Positions 1 through 6,186 of a DNA stretch of 11,410 bases are shown one piece after another. The stretch covers positions 1 through 11,410 of the forward strand of contig DRBY01000076.1 in the NCBI GenBank assembly GCA_011042755.1, read 5' to 3'. Under the pieces are notes generated by a model that saw only the letters and a list, made by a program, of their open reading frames with translations, was not told where the DNA came from and ran no database searches. The first letter of the stretch is position 1; every line of letters starts with the position of its first letter. A program made the position numbers and the translations under genes. This stretch comes from Thermoproteota archaeon (lineage in GTDB: Archaea > Thermoproteota > Korarchaeia > Korarchaeales > Korarchaeaceae).

Positions 1-27
1 ACGCGTCGGTTCCGAAGGGATAGGCCG

Positions 28-1314
28 GTGCCTGGCATAGTCGTCGTGGGGATGCAGTTCGGCGACGAGAGCAAGGGCGCCGTGGTTGACTACTTGGCGA
101 AGGATGCCGACCTCGTGGTCAGATACAACGGCGGGGCCAACGCTGGGCACACGGTGGCCGTCGGGGACCTGGTGATGAAGTTCCGCCTCATGCCGTCAGG
201 GGCCCTCAGGGGGAAGAAGCTGGTCATCGGCAACGGGGTCGTGGTGGACCCGAAGGTCCTGGTGGAAGAGATAGAGATGCTCAGGAGGGCTGGCTTCGAG
301 CCCGACTTGCTCGTCAGCAGGAAGGCGCACGTCGTGATGCCCTACCACAAGGTCATAGACGCCGGCAAGGTCGCCTCCTCGCTCGGCACGACCAGGAGGG
401 GGATAGGGCCGACCTACGCGGACAAGGCTAGGAGGACTGAGGCGATAAGGGTCGACGACCTGGTAGGGGAGCACTTCGAGGAGAGGCTCAGAGAGGTCCT
501 CAGGGCCAAGCTTGACGAGCTTGTCGCCTTCGACATAGTCAGCGGAGAGGGCGAGCTTCTGAGGTACGCCAGGGAGCTGTACGAAGAGTACTCGAGGTAC
601 GCCGAGGTCCTGAGGCCCTACGCTGGCGAGGCCTCCCTGCTGGTCAACGAGGCCCTAGATGAGGGCAAGACGGTCCTATTCGAGGGGGCTCAGGGAACCC
701 TGCTGGATGTCGACCACGGGACCTACCCCTACGTGACTTCATCGAACCCGATTGCGGGAGGGGCCTGCGTCGGCGTCGGCGTGGGGCCCACGAAGATAGA
801 CAAGGTGGTCGGCGTCGCCAAGGCCTACACGACCAGGGTCGGCGCCGGGCCGTTCGTCACGGAGATCCACGACGAGCTGGGAGACAGGATCAGGGAGAGG
901 GGAGGAGAGTACGGCACCGTGACTGGGAGGCCCAGGAGGTGCGGCTGGCTCGACCTGCCGATGCTGAAGTACTCCCTCATCATAAACGGCGTGTCTGAGA
1001 TAGCCCTGCGGAAGCTCGACGTGCTGGAGGGGATCGACCCAGTACGGGTGTGCGTGGCCTACGAGGTCGACGGGGAGGAGAGGGATGTCATGACCCCCTT
1101 CGTGAGGGAGCTCGAGAGGGCCAAGCCAGTCTACGAGGAGCTGGAGGGCTGGAAGGAGATCGGTTCCGAGGGATGGAGGAGGGTTGCGAAGCAGGGATAC
1201 GAGGCCCTCCCAAGGCAGGCGAAAGAGTACATCGAGTTCATCGAGGATCGGCTCAGGGTTCCAGTTAAGATGGTTGGAGTGGGCCCGAGGAGAGAGGACA
1301 CGATAGCGAGATAG
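28..1314 (+). CDS. purA: Adenylosuccinate synthetase
   Basis: This enzyme joins IMP and aspartate using GTP to make adenylosuccinate, the first committed step from IMP to AMP, in the cytoplasm. The 428-residue length matches the full-length bacterial-type family; several archaeal homologues are nearer 340. Visible landmarks are GDESKG at residues 12-17 with the catalytic Asp13, GGANAGHTV with catalytic His41, GTTRRGIGPTYADKARR, FEGAQGTLLDVDHGTYPYVTSS, and TGRPRRCGWLD, all characteristic of PurA. Gly of the usual GDEGKG is Ser15, a mild departure. The GTG start gives Met1-Pro2 and puts Asp13 and His41 at the classic numbering, so it is well supported. Only 27 nt lie upstream, so no promoter can be judged. 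No other purine gene is adjacent. The next gene has its own TATA-like box, so the two need not be cotranscribed. Confidence 0.97.
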   Translation: MPGIVVVGMQFGDESKGAVVDYLAKDADLVVRYNGGANAGHTVAVGDLVMKFRLMPSGALRGKKLVIGNGVVVDPKVLVEEIEMLRRAGFEPDLLVSRKAHVVMPYHKVIDAGKVASSLGTTRRGIGPTYADKARRTEAIRVDDLVGEHFEERLREVLRAKLDELVAFDIVSGEGELLRYARELYEEYSRYAEVLRPYAGEASLLVNEALDEGKTVLFEGAQGTLLDVDHGTYPYVTSSNPIAGGACVGVGVGPTKIDKVVGVAKAYTTRVGAGPFVTEIHDELGDRIRERGGEYGTVTGRPRRCGWLDLPMLKYSLIINGVSEIALRKLDVLEGIDPVRVCVAYEVDGEERDVMTPFVRELERAKPVYEELEGWKEIGSEGWRRVAKQGYEALPRQAKEYIEFIEDRLRVPVKMVGVGPRREDTIAR

Positions 1315-1352
1315 GTTGGACGACCGCTCTCTACCCCGAAGTCTCAGAAAGA

Positions 1353-1359
1353 TATTTTA
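1353..1359 (+). promoter_or_regulatory. TATA-like box for the CPBP protease gene
   Basis: TATTTTA is centred 28 nt before the GTG at 1384. This is the spacing expected when an archaeal transcript begins at or within a base or two of the start codon. No Shine-Dalgarno sequence precedes that GTG, which agrees with a leaderless mRNA. The match is by eye. Confidence 0.55.
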
Positions 1360-1383
1360 CCCAATGGGGCAGTTCACGAACAC

Positions 1384-2094
1384 GTGCGCCCGGCGCTGGC
1401 CTTGGTAGCGTCTGTCGGGGTGGTGCTGGTAGCCTACTCGCTGGCGTTCCCGCTGGTAGAACTGGCCAAGAGCGTGTCTCCCGGCTTTGCGTCGAGGGTG
1501 GAGTCTGACTTCCTCTACTCGTCTGCGATCGTGAGTCCGGTGATCGCGGCCGTCAGCCTAGTAGCCATGTGGGCGGCCGGCCTCCTCCGCAGCCTCAAGG
1601 CGCCGAGCGCCCGCGACCTGGCGATTTCTGCCCTGGTCGGACTGATAGGCGCCGCAATCGTGGAAATCGCAATGGCTCTGCTGCCGGGGGAGTGGCCTTC
1701 GTCCGTGTCCACGCCGAGAGCCGACCTAGAGTACTTACTAGCGTTTCTCTCGCTTGCAGTGGGTCTGGCCAGCCTCGCCGAAGAGTTCCTCTTCAGGGGA
1801 GTCGTCCAAGGACTGATGGACGCGAGCTCGAGTTGGAGGGCTTACGTCGGCCCAGTGCAGGTCAGTCTTGGGATGGTGGCTGGCGCCCTGCTGTTCGGAC
1901 TCCTCCACTTTGCTGGCTTCGCCAGAGTGGGCTCGCCGTGGGCCGCGGCTGCCGCTGGAATCTCTTCCACGATCCTCGGGCTGCTCGCGGGAGAGGCCTA
2001 CCTAACGACTGGGAGTCTCTGGTGCGCCGTCGAGGTCCACGCCCTATTCAACGTAGTGGGGCTCGCCGTGGGCCTGGCTCTCGGAGGGGCCTGA
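1384..2094 (+). CDS. CPBP family intramembrane metalloprotease (Abi/CAAX-like)
   Basis: This is an integral membrane protein of 236 residues with about six hydrophobic helices. It carries the three conserved motifs of the CPBP (Rce1/Abi) family: the glutamate motif EEFLFRG at 133-139, the F-x3-H motif FGLLH at 171-175, and HALFN at 219-223. The two glutamates and two histidines form the presumed catalytic site in the membrane. Family members cleave prenylated CAAX proteins in eukaryotes; in prokaryotes they are tied to bacteriocin self-immunity or peptide processing. The substrate here is unknown and no candidate peptide gene is next to it. The GTG start is supported by a TATA-like box 28 nt upstream and by the start of the first hydrophobic helix just after it. 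It lies 69 nt after purA with no functional link visible. Confidence 0.9.
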   Translation: MRPALALVASVGVVLVAYSLAFPLVELAKSVSPGFASRVESDFLYSSAIVSPVIAAVSLVAMWAAGLLRSLKAPSARDLAISALVGLIGAAIVEIAMALLPGEWPSSVSTPRADLEYLLAFLSLAVGLASLAEEFLFRGVVQGLMDASSSWRAYVGPVQVSLGMVAGALLFGLLHFAGFARVGSPWAAAAAGISSTILGLLAGEAYLTTGSLWCAVEVHALFNVVGLAVGLALGGA

Positions 2095-2130
2095 GCGCTG
2101 CCCGAGCTTTGAAGCAAATCAGATCGGGAG

Positions 2131-2151
2131 GGGACCAGAGTTCAGGGTCCC
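2131..2151 (+). other. Small inverted repeat between the protease and methyltransferase genes
   Basis: GGGACC (2131-2136) and GGTCCC (2146-2151) can form a 6-bp hairpin with a 9-nt loop. CTGAGATCAG (2156-2165) follows at once and is a further 4-bp inverted repeat. It could end the protease transcript or fold in the methyltransferase leader. There is no T tract, so terminator function is not demonstrated. Confidence 0.3.
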
Positions 2152-2205
2152 TAACCTGAGATCAGATGTATGAGATCCTCTCTAACGAGGAGGCGGGAGG
2201 GGGGT

Positions 2206-3087
2206 ATGGATCGTCACGTCGAGCTCCTTCGCGAGATGCTGGAGCAGATCCTGCGCGAGGAGCGATTGGCGCGTGAAGAGGTGAGGAGACTCAGCCGAGA
2301 GGGAGTGATCGGCGAGAGGGCTCTCGCCAGGTACAGTAGGCTCAAGAAGGCGAAGGAGTGGGCAGAGAACGAGTTTGACCGTAGAGGCTTCCTCATGGGT
2401 GGAGCTAGACTCCTGCTGGCTGAGCGCTTGGGTATAAGGCCAGGAGAAGTCATTCTGGACTTAGGATCAGGGGACGGCTGGTTCTCCATTCAGGCGGGTC
2501 TGATGCATCCAGAGTCGCGGTTCTATGGAGTGGAACTCTCTGAGGAGTTCGCTGAGGCAAACGAGTACGCCAAGATCTTCGGCCTGGGCAACGTTCGCTT
2601 CTTCTACTTCGACGCCTACGAACTCCCTCTCCCCAGCGAGTCGGTCGACAAGGTAGCTCTCTTCTTCAGCTTGGCGAACATAGCTCGCGATCCTCAGGAC
2701 CTGGAGAGACTCTTTGACGAGTGCAACAGGGTTCTCAAGCCTGGCGGGCTCGTTGGGTTAGCTGAGGCCTTCCTGGAGGACTTCCCAAGGGAGTTAGGTT
2801 CTCTGCTCCTTGAACTCTATGAGTACTGCGGGGAGAAGGGGGAGACGATCCTCCCGCTGAGCGACGTAGAGGCAGCCCTCTCGAAGCGATTTAAACTGAG
2901 GAGAATCGAGCAAATCGAGTTCAGGGATAGTGGGGTTCCCGCCGGTGAGGCGGCGGAGTACCTGCGGAGGTACTACGGGAGTGGGGTTCCAGAGGAGCTG
3001 GTGGAGGCTGTGAGGTCTTCCTGCGAAAGAGTGTGGGTCAGGGACGACCCTCCCTCGTATCACACCATTATAGCCGAGAAAGCGTAG
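2206..3087 (+). CDS. Class I SAM-dependent methyltransferase
   Basis: This is a soluble protein of 293 residues from the start chosen here. The first 55 or so residues are charged and helical. A Rossmann-type SAM domain follows: motif I is DLGSGDG at 85-91, the acidic end of strand 2 is GVELSEEF around 108-115, an F-D-A motif after strand 3 is near 135-137, and LKPGG at 177-181 is the usual post-core motif. This places it in the ubiE/COQ5-like Methyltransf_11/25 group; the methyl acceptor cannot be inferred. An in-frame ATG exists at 2170, but ATG 2206 is preceded by a strong Shine-Dalgarno-like GGGAGG about 7 nt upstream, and the extra 12 residues are basic and look unlike the domain, so 2206 is preferred. 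The region past 190 is likely a substrate-binding helical part. It stands alone in its orientation, ending 28 nt before a broken minus-strand gene. Confidence 0.88.
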   Translation: MDRHVELLREMLEQILREERLAREEVRRLSREGVIGERALARYSRLKKAKEWAENEFDRRGFLMGGARLLLAERLGIRPGEVILDLGSGDGWFSIQAGLMHPESRFYGVELSEEFAEANEYAKIFGLGNVRFFYFDAYELPLPSESVDKVALFFSLANIARDPQDLERLFDECNRVLKPGGLVGLAEAFLEDFPRELGSLLLELYEYCGEKGETILPLSDVEAALSKRFKLRRIEQIEFRDSGVPAGEAAEYLRRYYGSGVPEELVEAVRSSCERVWVRDDPPSYHTIIAEKA

Positions 3088-3115
3088 AGCCCGCTGATGC
3101 ACGAGGCAAGCCAGC

Positions 3116-3383
3116 TCAGAGGCTCGCAAGCCTTACGCGCTCCCTCAGCTCCCTCTCCAGCTCGTCCACATCAGCCTCCAAGGTTATGGGCACAGATTCG
3201 ATCCCTCTCCTCCTTTATGAACCCCAGGGTCTGCTCGAACACCTCCAGCGCTCGCTTGAACCTGTCGTCCACCGGGCTGACGGAGACCCCCAGTTCGCCG
3301 AGCGGTCTCTCCCTTCCAGCTCGGAAGGTCTCGAAGGTCGCCTTCGTGATCTGCGCACTCGCTCAGGGGGGCTTCTGAGCCAT
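3116..3383 (-). pseudogene. Small frameshifted gene, unknown family
   Basis: Reading the minus strand from ATG 3383, a coding-like frame gives MAQKPP, then an in-frame TGA at 3363-3365. It continues with protein-like sequence (ASAQITKATFETF, then GELGVSVSPVDDRFKRALE, then QTLGFIKEE). Near 3203-3205 the frame breaks in a GGG run (minus strand). Dropping one G joins it to IESVPITLEADVDELERE and RERVRLASL, ending at the TGA at 3116-3118. Restored, it is an acidic, largely helical protein of about 88 residues; I do not recognise the family. There are two lesions in under 200 bp: either a real pseudogene or sequencing/assembly errors. A start inside the remaining frame is possible but I see no good one. 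It converges with the methyltransferase gene, 28 nt apart. Confidence 0.6.
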
Positions 3384-3414
3384 AGTTCTGACTCATAGCC
3401 CCTTACCGTGGTCG

Positions 3415-3465
3415 CCTAATCTCAGAGCCATGTGGGAAAGCTAAACGAGTCTTCCCTAGATTAGG
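3415..3465. other. Long imperfect stem-loop (8-bp outer plus 5-bp inner stem)
   Basis: CCTAATCT at 3415-3422 is perfectly complementary to AGATTAGG at 3458-3465. Inside it GGGAA pairs with TTCCC, extending by three more positions with one mismatch and one wobble. A second hairpin, GTGGC-7 nt-GCCAC, lies at 3495-3511. The cluster sits between the structured RNA element (3584-3654) and the broken gene (3116-3383), so it could be in the leader or tail of a minus-strand transcript. Strand and role are not decided by the sequence. Confidence 0.4.
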
Positions 3466-3571
3466 TGCACAGGGGCCCAAGGAACCGTGTCCGCGTGGCG
3501 GAGAGTGCCACAAAGCCTGACTGCGCACATGGATCTGGAGTGTAGAGAACATCAGACGTTGTAACAAGAGT

Positions 3572-3583
3572 ACCCTCGAGGGT
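3572..3583. repeat. 12-bp perfect palindrome abutting the structured RNA element
   Basis: ACCCTCGAGGGT is self-complementary and touches the 3' end of the minus-strand element at 3584. The second copy also has a perfect palindrome close to the same end (ATCGGCCGAT, 10583-10592), although the sequences differ. It may be a weak 3' hairpin of the RNA; no convincing T tract follows on the minus strand. Confidence 0.4.
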
Positions 3584-3654
3584 GGGAGAGCGACCCTACC
3601 CCCAGTTGCCCAGGTTTCAGGCCGCATCCGCCTTGCGGGCGGAGTTACCCTCCC
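3584..3654 (-). ncRNA. Putative structured small RNA, copy 1 (71 nt)
   Basis: On the minus strand the first eight bases GGGAGGGT pair with the last eight GCTCTCCC, including two G-U wobbles, to close the molecule. TCCGCC...GGCGGA forms an internal 6-bp hairpin over a CGCAA loop. The remaining stretch (GGCCTGA to GGGTAGGG) can form a weak third helix around GGGCAACT. A nearly identical 70-nt copy lies at 10600-10669. The copies differ at about six positions, one of them an A-U to C-G swap that keeps the closing stem. A TATA box (3677-3684) is centred about 26 nt before the first stem base. It is not a tRNA (no T-arm consensus) and I do not recognise it as SRP, 5S, C/D or H/ACA RNA. It could be a free small RNA or a leader element; the next minus-strand start is about 200 nt away. 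Confidence 0.6.
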
Positions 3655-3676
3655 AACAATACTAGATCCTTAGGAG

Positions 3677-3684
3677 TATTTAAA
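3677..3684 (-). promoter_or_regulatory. TATA box of structured RNA copy 1
   Basis: TTTAAATA on the minus strand is centred at about 3680.5, which predicts transcription start at about 3654, the first base of the closing stem. The same box, as part of the shared decamer AGTTTAAATA, stands at almost the same distance before copy 2, although the roughly 21 bases between box and element are not conserved. That pattern is what a real promoter would give. Confidence 0.65.
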
Positions 3685-3943
3685 CTAGAGCCTCCAGCTC
3701 GCAGAGATAAAGTCCTGGAGAATTCTCTGAATATCCTCACAGTCCAACATGCGGATTTAGTGCTCAGTTGGAGACCTTAGCTGGCTTTTGGTTGAATCGA
3801 CTTGAGAGATGGTCTACGCACGTAGCCATCCTGGCGGAGCTTCAGCGAGCGAAGACCTAGCCGCCCAACCGCGGCTCCACGTAACAGAGGCGGGAAGCGC
3901 CCACGAGAGGCTCAGGCTGAGGGATGAGGAGCCTGACCTAAGC
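3685..3943 (+). other. Gene-poor stretch upstream of the PEBP gene
   Basis: There is no convincing gene here. One plus-strand frame is open from 3712 to the TAG at 3858-3860. It contains a protein-like stretch (ETLAGFWLNRLERW, then STHVAILAELQRAKT) that could start only at TTG 3768, and may be a gene fragment. An overlapping ATG frame at 3809-3976 (55 codons) runs through the PEBP gene's TATA-like box and ends at the base before its start; its composition is unremarkable. A 10-bp palindrome GAGAATTCTC lies at 3718-3727. I would not annotate any of these as a gene. Confidence 0.3.
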
Positions 3944-3950
3944 TATTTTA
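3944..3950 (+). promoter_or_regulatory. TATA-like box for the PEBP gene
   Basis: TATTTTA is centred at 3947, 30 nt before GTG 3977 and 39 nt before the in-frame ATG 3986. It is the same heptamer and nearly the same spacing as before the CPBP gene at 1384, again consistent with a leaderless or almost leaderless transcript. Confidence 0.5.
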
Positions 3951-3976
3951 GGAGCGAGTCAAAAGAGGTTCTCTGA

Positions 3977-4579
3977 GTGGGGGTGATGGCAACGGCCAGA
4001 CATAGGCCAGGCCTTCATAGGGCTTGGCTCGTCCTCATCGCCATCGCCGTCGTCGCCCTAGCCGTCCTGATCTTCGGCCCTCAGAGAGGCCGAGAGGAAT
4101 ATCCGGCAGCCCCTGCGACCATCGAGCTGATGAGCGAGGTCTTCGTAAACAACGGCCGCATACCCGAGAGGTACACCTGCGACGGCGGGAACGTCTCTCC
4201 TCCCCTGAGCTGGGAGGGAGTGCCAGCCGAGGCTAAGTCGCTCGTCCTCATCGTGGTTGATCCAGACGCCCCGGGGGGAGAGTTCACTCACTGGGTGCTC
4301 TACGACGTGCCCCCAGATCTGAGCGGCCTGCCCGAGGGAGTACCCGCCGCGGGAGAGGTCGAGGGCATCGGAGTCCAGGGGGTCAACGACTTTGGGAGGC
4401 TTGGCTACGGAGGGCCCTGTCCGCCGCCGGGCAAGGCTCACAGGTACTTCTTCAGGCTCTACGCTCTGGACGTAAAGCTCGGCCTAGCGCCGGGAGCTAG
4501 CAGATCTGATGTGGAAGACGCCATGAGCGGGCACGTGCTCGCCGTTGGCGAGCTCGTTGGACTCTACGAGAGAGGGTAG
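3977..4579 (+). CDS. YbhB/YbcL-type PEBP (Raf kinase inhibitor-like) protein, membrane-anchored
   Basis: This is a 200-residue protein. After a basic N-terminus, residues 16-34 form a single hydrophobic segment, so the rest is probably outside the cell, as an uncleaved anchor or signal peptide. The remainder is a complete phosphatidylethanolamine-binding-protein fold of the prokaryotic YbhB/YbcL type. Diagnostic motifs are YTCDGGNVSPPLSW, DPDAP at 95-99 followed by THW at 104-106, GYGGPCPP at 143-150 and HRYFF at 155-159, which line the anion/ligand pocket. The ligand and role in archaea are not established. Two cysteines (in YTCDGG and GPCPP) lie in the exported part. GTG 3977 is 30 nt after a TATA-like box; ATG 3986 would remove only three residues and cannot be excluded. 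No partner gene is apparent. Confidence 0.92.
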   Translation: MGVMATARHRPGLHRAWLVLIAIAVVALAVLIFGPQRGREEYPAAPATIELMSEVFVNNGRIPERYTCDGGNVSPPLSWEGVPAEAKSLVLIVVDPDAPGGEFTHWVLYDVPPDLSGLPEGVPAAGEVEGIGVQGVNDFGRLGYGGPCPPPGKAHRYFFRLYALDVKLGLAPGASRSDVEDAMSGHVLAVGELVGLYERG

Positions 4580-4675
4580 TAGCAGTCCCCCCTCGAGAGA
4601 ATCGTGCAGCAGAGCCATGCTCCTCATGCGTACGCGTTATCACGTCCGTGAAGTATGGCCTCAGAGAAACAGACA

Positions 4676-4682
4676 TTACTTA
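4676..4682 (+). promoter_or_regulatory. Possible TATA-like box for the KaiC-like gene
   Basis: TTACTTA is centred about 25 nt before ATG 4704, which would make the transcript leaderless. However, a GGAGG at 4697-4701 just ahead of the ATG suggests a Shine-Dalgarno site, although only 2 nt from the start codon. The two readings conflict, so the promoter call is weak. Confidence 0.3.
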
Positions 4683-4703
4683 GCTGCATTCAGGTAGGAG
4701 GGC

Positions 4704-6089
4704 ATGACGGGGTCCGAGATCCCTCCCACAGAGCAGGGAGAAATTGAGTTGGGAATTCCTGGGTTCGACGACGCTCTCGGTAAGCTGCCAAGAGGTTTCG
4801 TTTTGTGCGTTCTTGGCGGCCCCGGGGTGGGGAAGACCGTATTTGGCATTCAGGCGGCCTGTCACGCGGCCTCGCAAGGGAGGAAGGTTCTGTACGTGAC
4901 CGTCGCGCAGGACTCGCTCTCTCTTAAGAGGCAGGCCGCCTCCCTGGGCAGGGACCTGAGCAAGCTCGAGCAGAGCGGCTTCCTGAAGATCCATCACATA
5001 CCGGCCCCAGTAGACGCGAGCGAGTCCCAGCAGACCCTCGTGGATCTCAAGTATGAGGTGGAGTCCCTCAGCCCAGACATCCTCATCATCGACGGCGCGG
5101 CGGCCCTCGCGAGAGAACTCACCTCGTCGGCTCTCATCGGGATGGTCGGAAGGGGCATCTTTCAAGTGGTTCGGGATCGCGGTATCTTGCTCATCGCTCT
5201 ACTCGACGAGGGGATCTTAGAGCAGAACTTCGACCTGAAGCAGTGCGCTATGAAGAATAGCGACGTCGTCCTGTGGTTCGGGTGGAGGAGCGTGGGTAAG
5301 CTGAGGGTCAGATCGGCTAGAGTGCTGAAGGCTAGAGGGATCGATGTGAAGAGGCCGGAGTGGGGCTTCGCCATATCTGGCGTATCCGGGGGCATTGGCA
5401 CGCTATTCATCCCAGACAGCCTAGACCACGTCCCCAGGAGGGAAGGGTTCCTCAGCACGGGGTTGCCAGGTCTAGACGAGTTCCTGGGCGGAGGAATCCC
5501 CAAGGGCTCACTAACGCTGATCTTAGGTCCCACAGGCGCAGGAAAAGCCGAGTTGGCCTCTGCGATCGCCGCAAACCTCGCCAACCGAGGGCGCAGGGTC
5601 TTGATCCTGAGCTTCGAGCTGGTGAAGTCAGATGTGGAGGCCCTAGTTGAGGAGTTTGGCTTGCGGCCAGACCGCTCGAGTTACATAGACATTCACTCGT
5701 TGGAGCCGCAGGTCATTGACACGATAGATCAGCTGACCGGCGTCATGAAGAGGATAATCGAGTTCAGGCCAGAAGTCATCGTAACGCTTGGCTACGCCTC
5801 GCTGGAGATGTGGCTTGGGCTCGATGTGGCGCTGTACCTGATGAGGCACATGCAGTGCATGGCCAAGGTTAGGGATCTCACGATCCTAGTGACGGCGAGG
5901 GCCCGAGATCCGGAGGAACATGCTGAGACGTACGCTCACTATGCCGATCTAATCCTGAGCCTTAGGAGGGAAGAGGGAGAGGGTGTGAAGAGAGTAATCA
6001 CAGTCCTAAAGAGCAGGAACCCGGAACTCGAGGGGAGATCCGGCCTTCTGGAGATTAAGAGAGGGTCGATAAGGGTAATCCCCCGCTGA
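4704..6089 (+). CDS. KaiC-like ATPase with two RecA-type domains, second one degenerate
   Basis: This is a 461-residue soluble protein made of two tandem KaiC/RadA-like modules, each opening with the family's GIPGFDDALG- or GLPGLDEFLGGGIP-type segment. Domain 1 has an intact Walker A (GGPGVGKT, 38-45) and a Walker B ending in Asp130 (ILIID). Domain 2 has GPTGAGKA at 275-282, with Ala282 where Thr/Ser normally binds magnesium. Its Walker B equivalent (EVIVTLG, 357-363) has Leu362 aligned with the Asp. The FEE catalytic motif of KaiC is also altered in both (VAQDS and SFELV). Only domain 1 therefore looks able to bind nucleotide with Mg2+; domain 2 is probably structural or regulatory. Archaeal KaiC-like proteins act in signalling, often with motility or kinase partners; none is encoded nearby. 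It converges with the radical SAM gene. Confidence 0.88.
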   Translation: MTGSEIPPTEQGEIELGIPGFDDALGKLPRGFVLCVLGGPGVGKTVFGIQAACHAASQGRKVLYVTVAQDSLSLKRQAASLGRDLSKLEQSGFLKIHHIPAPVDASESQQTLVDLKYEVESLSPDILIIDGAAALARELTSSALIGMVGRGIFQVVRDRGILLIALLDEGILEQNFDLKQCAMKNSDVVLWFGWRSVGKLRVRSARVLKARGIDVKRPEWGFAISGVSGGIGTLFIPDSLDHVPRREGFLSTGLPGLDEFLGGGIPKGSLTLILGPTGAGKAELASAIAANLANRGRRVLILSFELVKSDVEALVEEFGLRPDRSSYIDIHSLEPQVIDTIDQLTGVMKRIIEFRPEVIVTLGYASLEMWLGLDVALYLMRHMQCMAKVRDLTILVTARARDPEEHAETYAHYADLILSLRREEGEGVKRVITVLKSRNPELEGRSGLLEIKRGSIRVIPR

Positions 6090-6150
6090 GTCGAGTGTGT
6101 GAGCGATCCTGCGAATCCATAACACCAGGAGCCTTGGGCGTTCTTTGGTC

Positions 6151-6166
6151 GCCGGCGGGCGCCGGC
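6151..6166. terminator. GC hairpin between convergent genes
   Basis: GCCGGC-GGGC-GCCGGC forms a 6-bp stem with a 4-nt loop, in the 97-nt gap between the 3' ends of the KaiC-like gene (6089) and the radical SAM gene (6187). The place suits a bidirectional transcription stop. T-rich stretches beside it are short, so it may equally just separate the two mRNA ends. Confidence 0.45.
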
Positions 6167-6186
6167 ATATGCATTCAAAACTTTAC

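Noticed and set aside
2170..2205. Upstream ATG of the methyltransferase frame as the true start
   Set aside because: It adds a 12-residue basic extension without a ribosome site, whereas ATG 2206 has a strong purine-rich GGGAGG just ahead.
3403..3627. Minus-strand open frames running through both structured elements and sharing a translated peptide (MRPE..ATGGRVA)
   Set aside because: The shared peptide follows from the shared nucleotides. Differences between copies change amino acids (Thr-Trp to Leu-Arg, Leu to Arg) rather than falling at third positions, while one preserves a base pair. RNA conservation explains the data better than a peptide.
3584..3654. The repeat as a MITE or insertion-sequence end with terminal inverted repeats
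   Set aside because: At DNA level the ends match perfectly for only five bases. The remaining pairs are wobbles that make sense in RNA. No target-site duplication is visible, and a promoter box at constant distance is not expected of a MITE. Not fully excluded.
3584..3654. tRNA gene
   Set aside because: Length and a closing stem of 7-8 bp are suggestive, but there is no D-arm, anticodon arm or GTTC T-loop consensus.
3809..3976. 55-codon plus-strand frame ending at the base before the PEBP start
   Set aside because: It contains the PEBP gene's TATA-like box, has no ribosome site or promoter of its own, and the amino-acid sequence is not protein-like enough to call.
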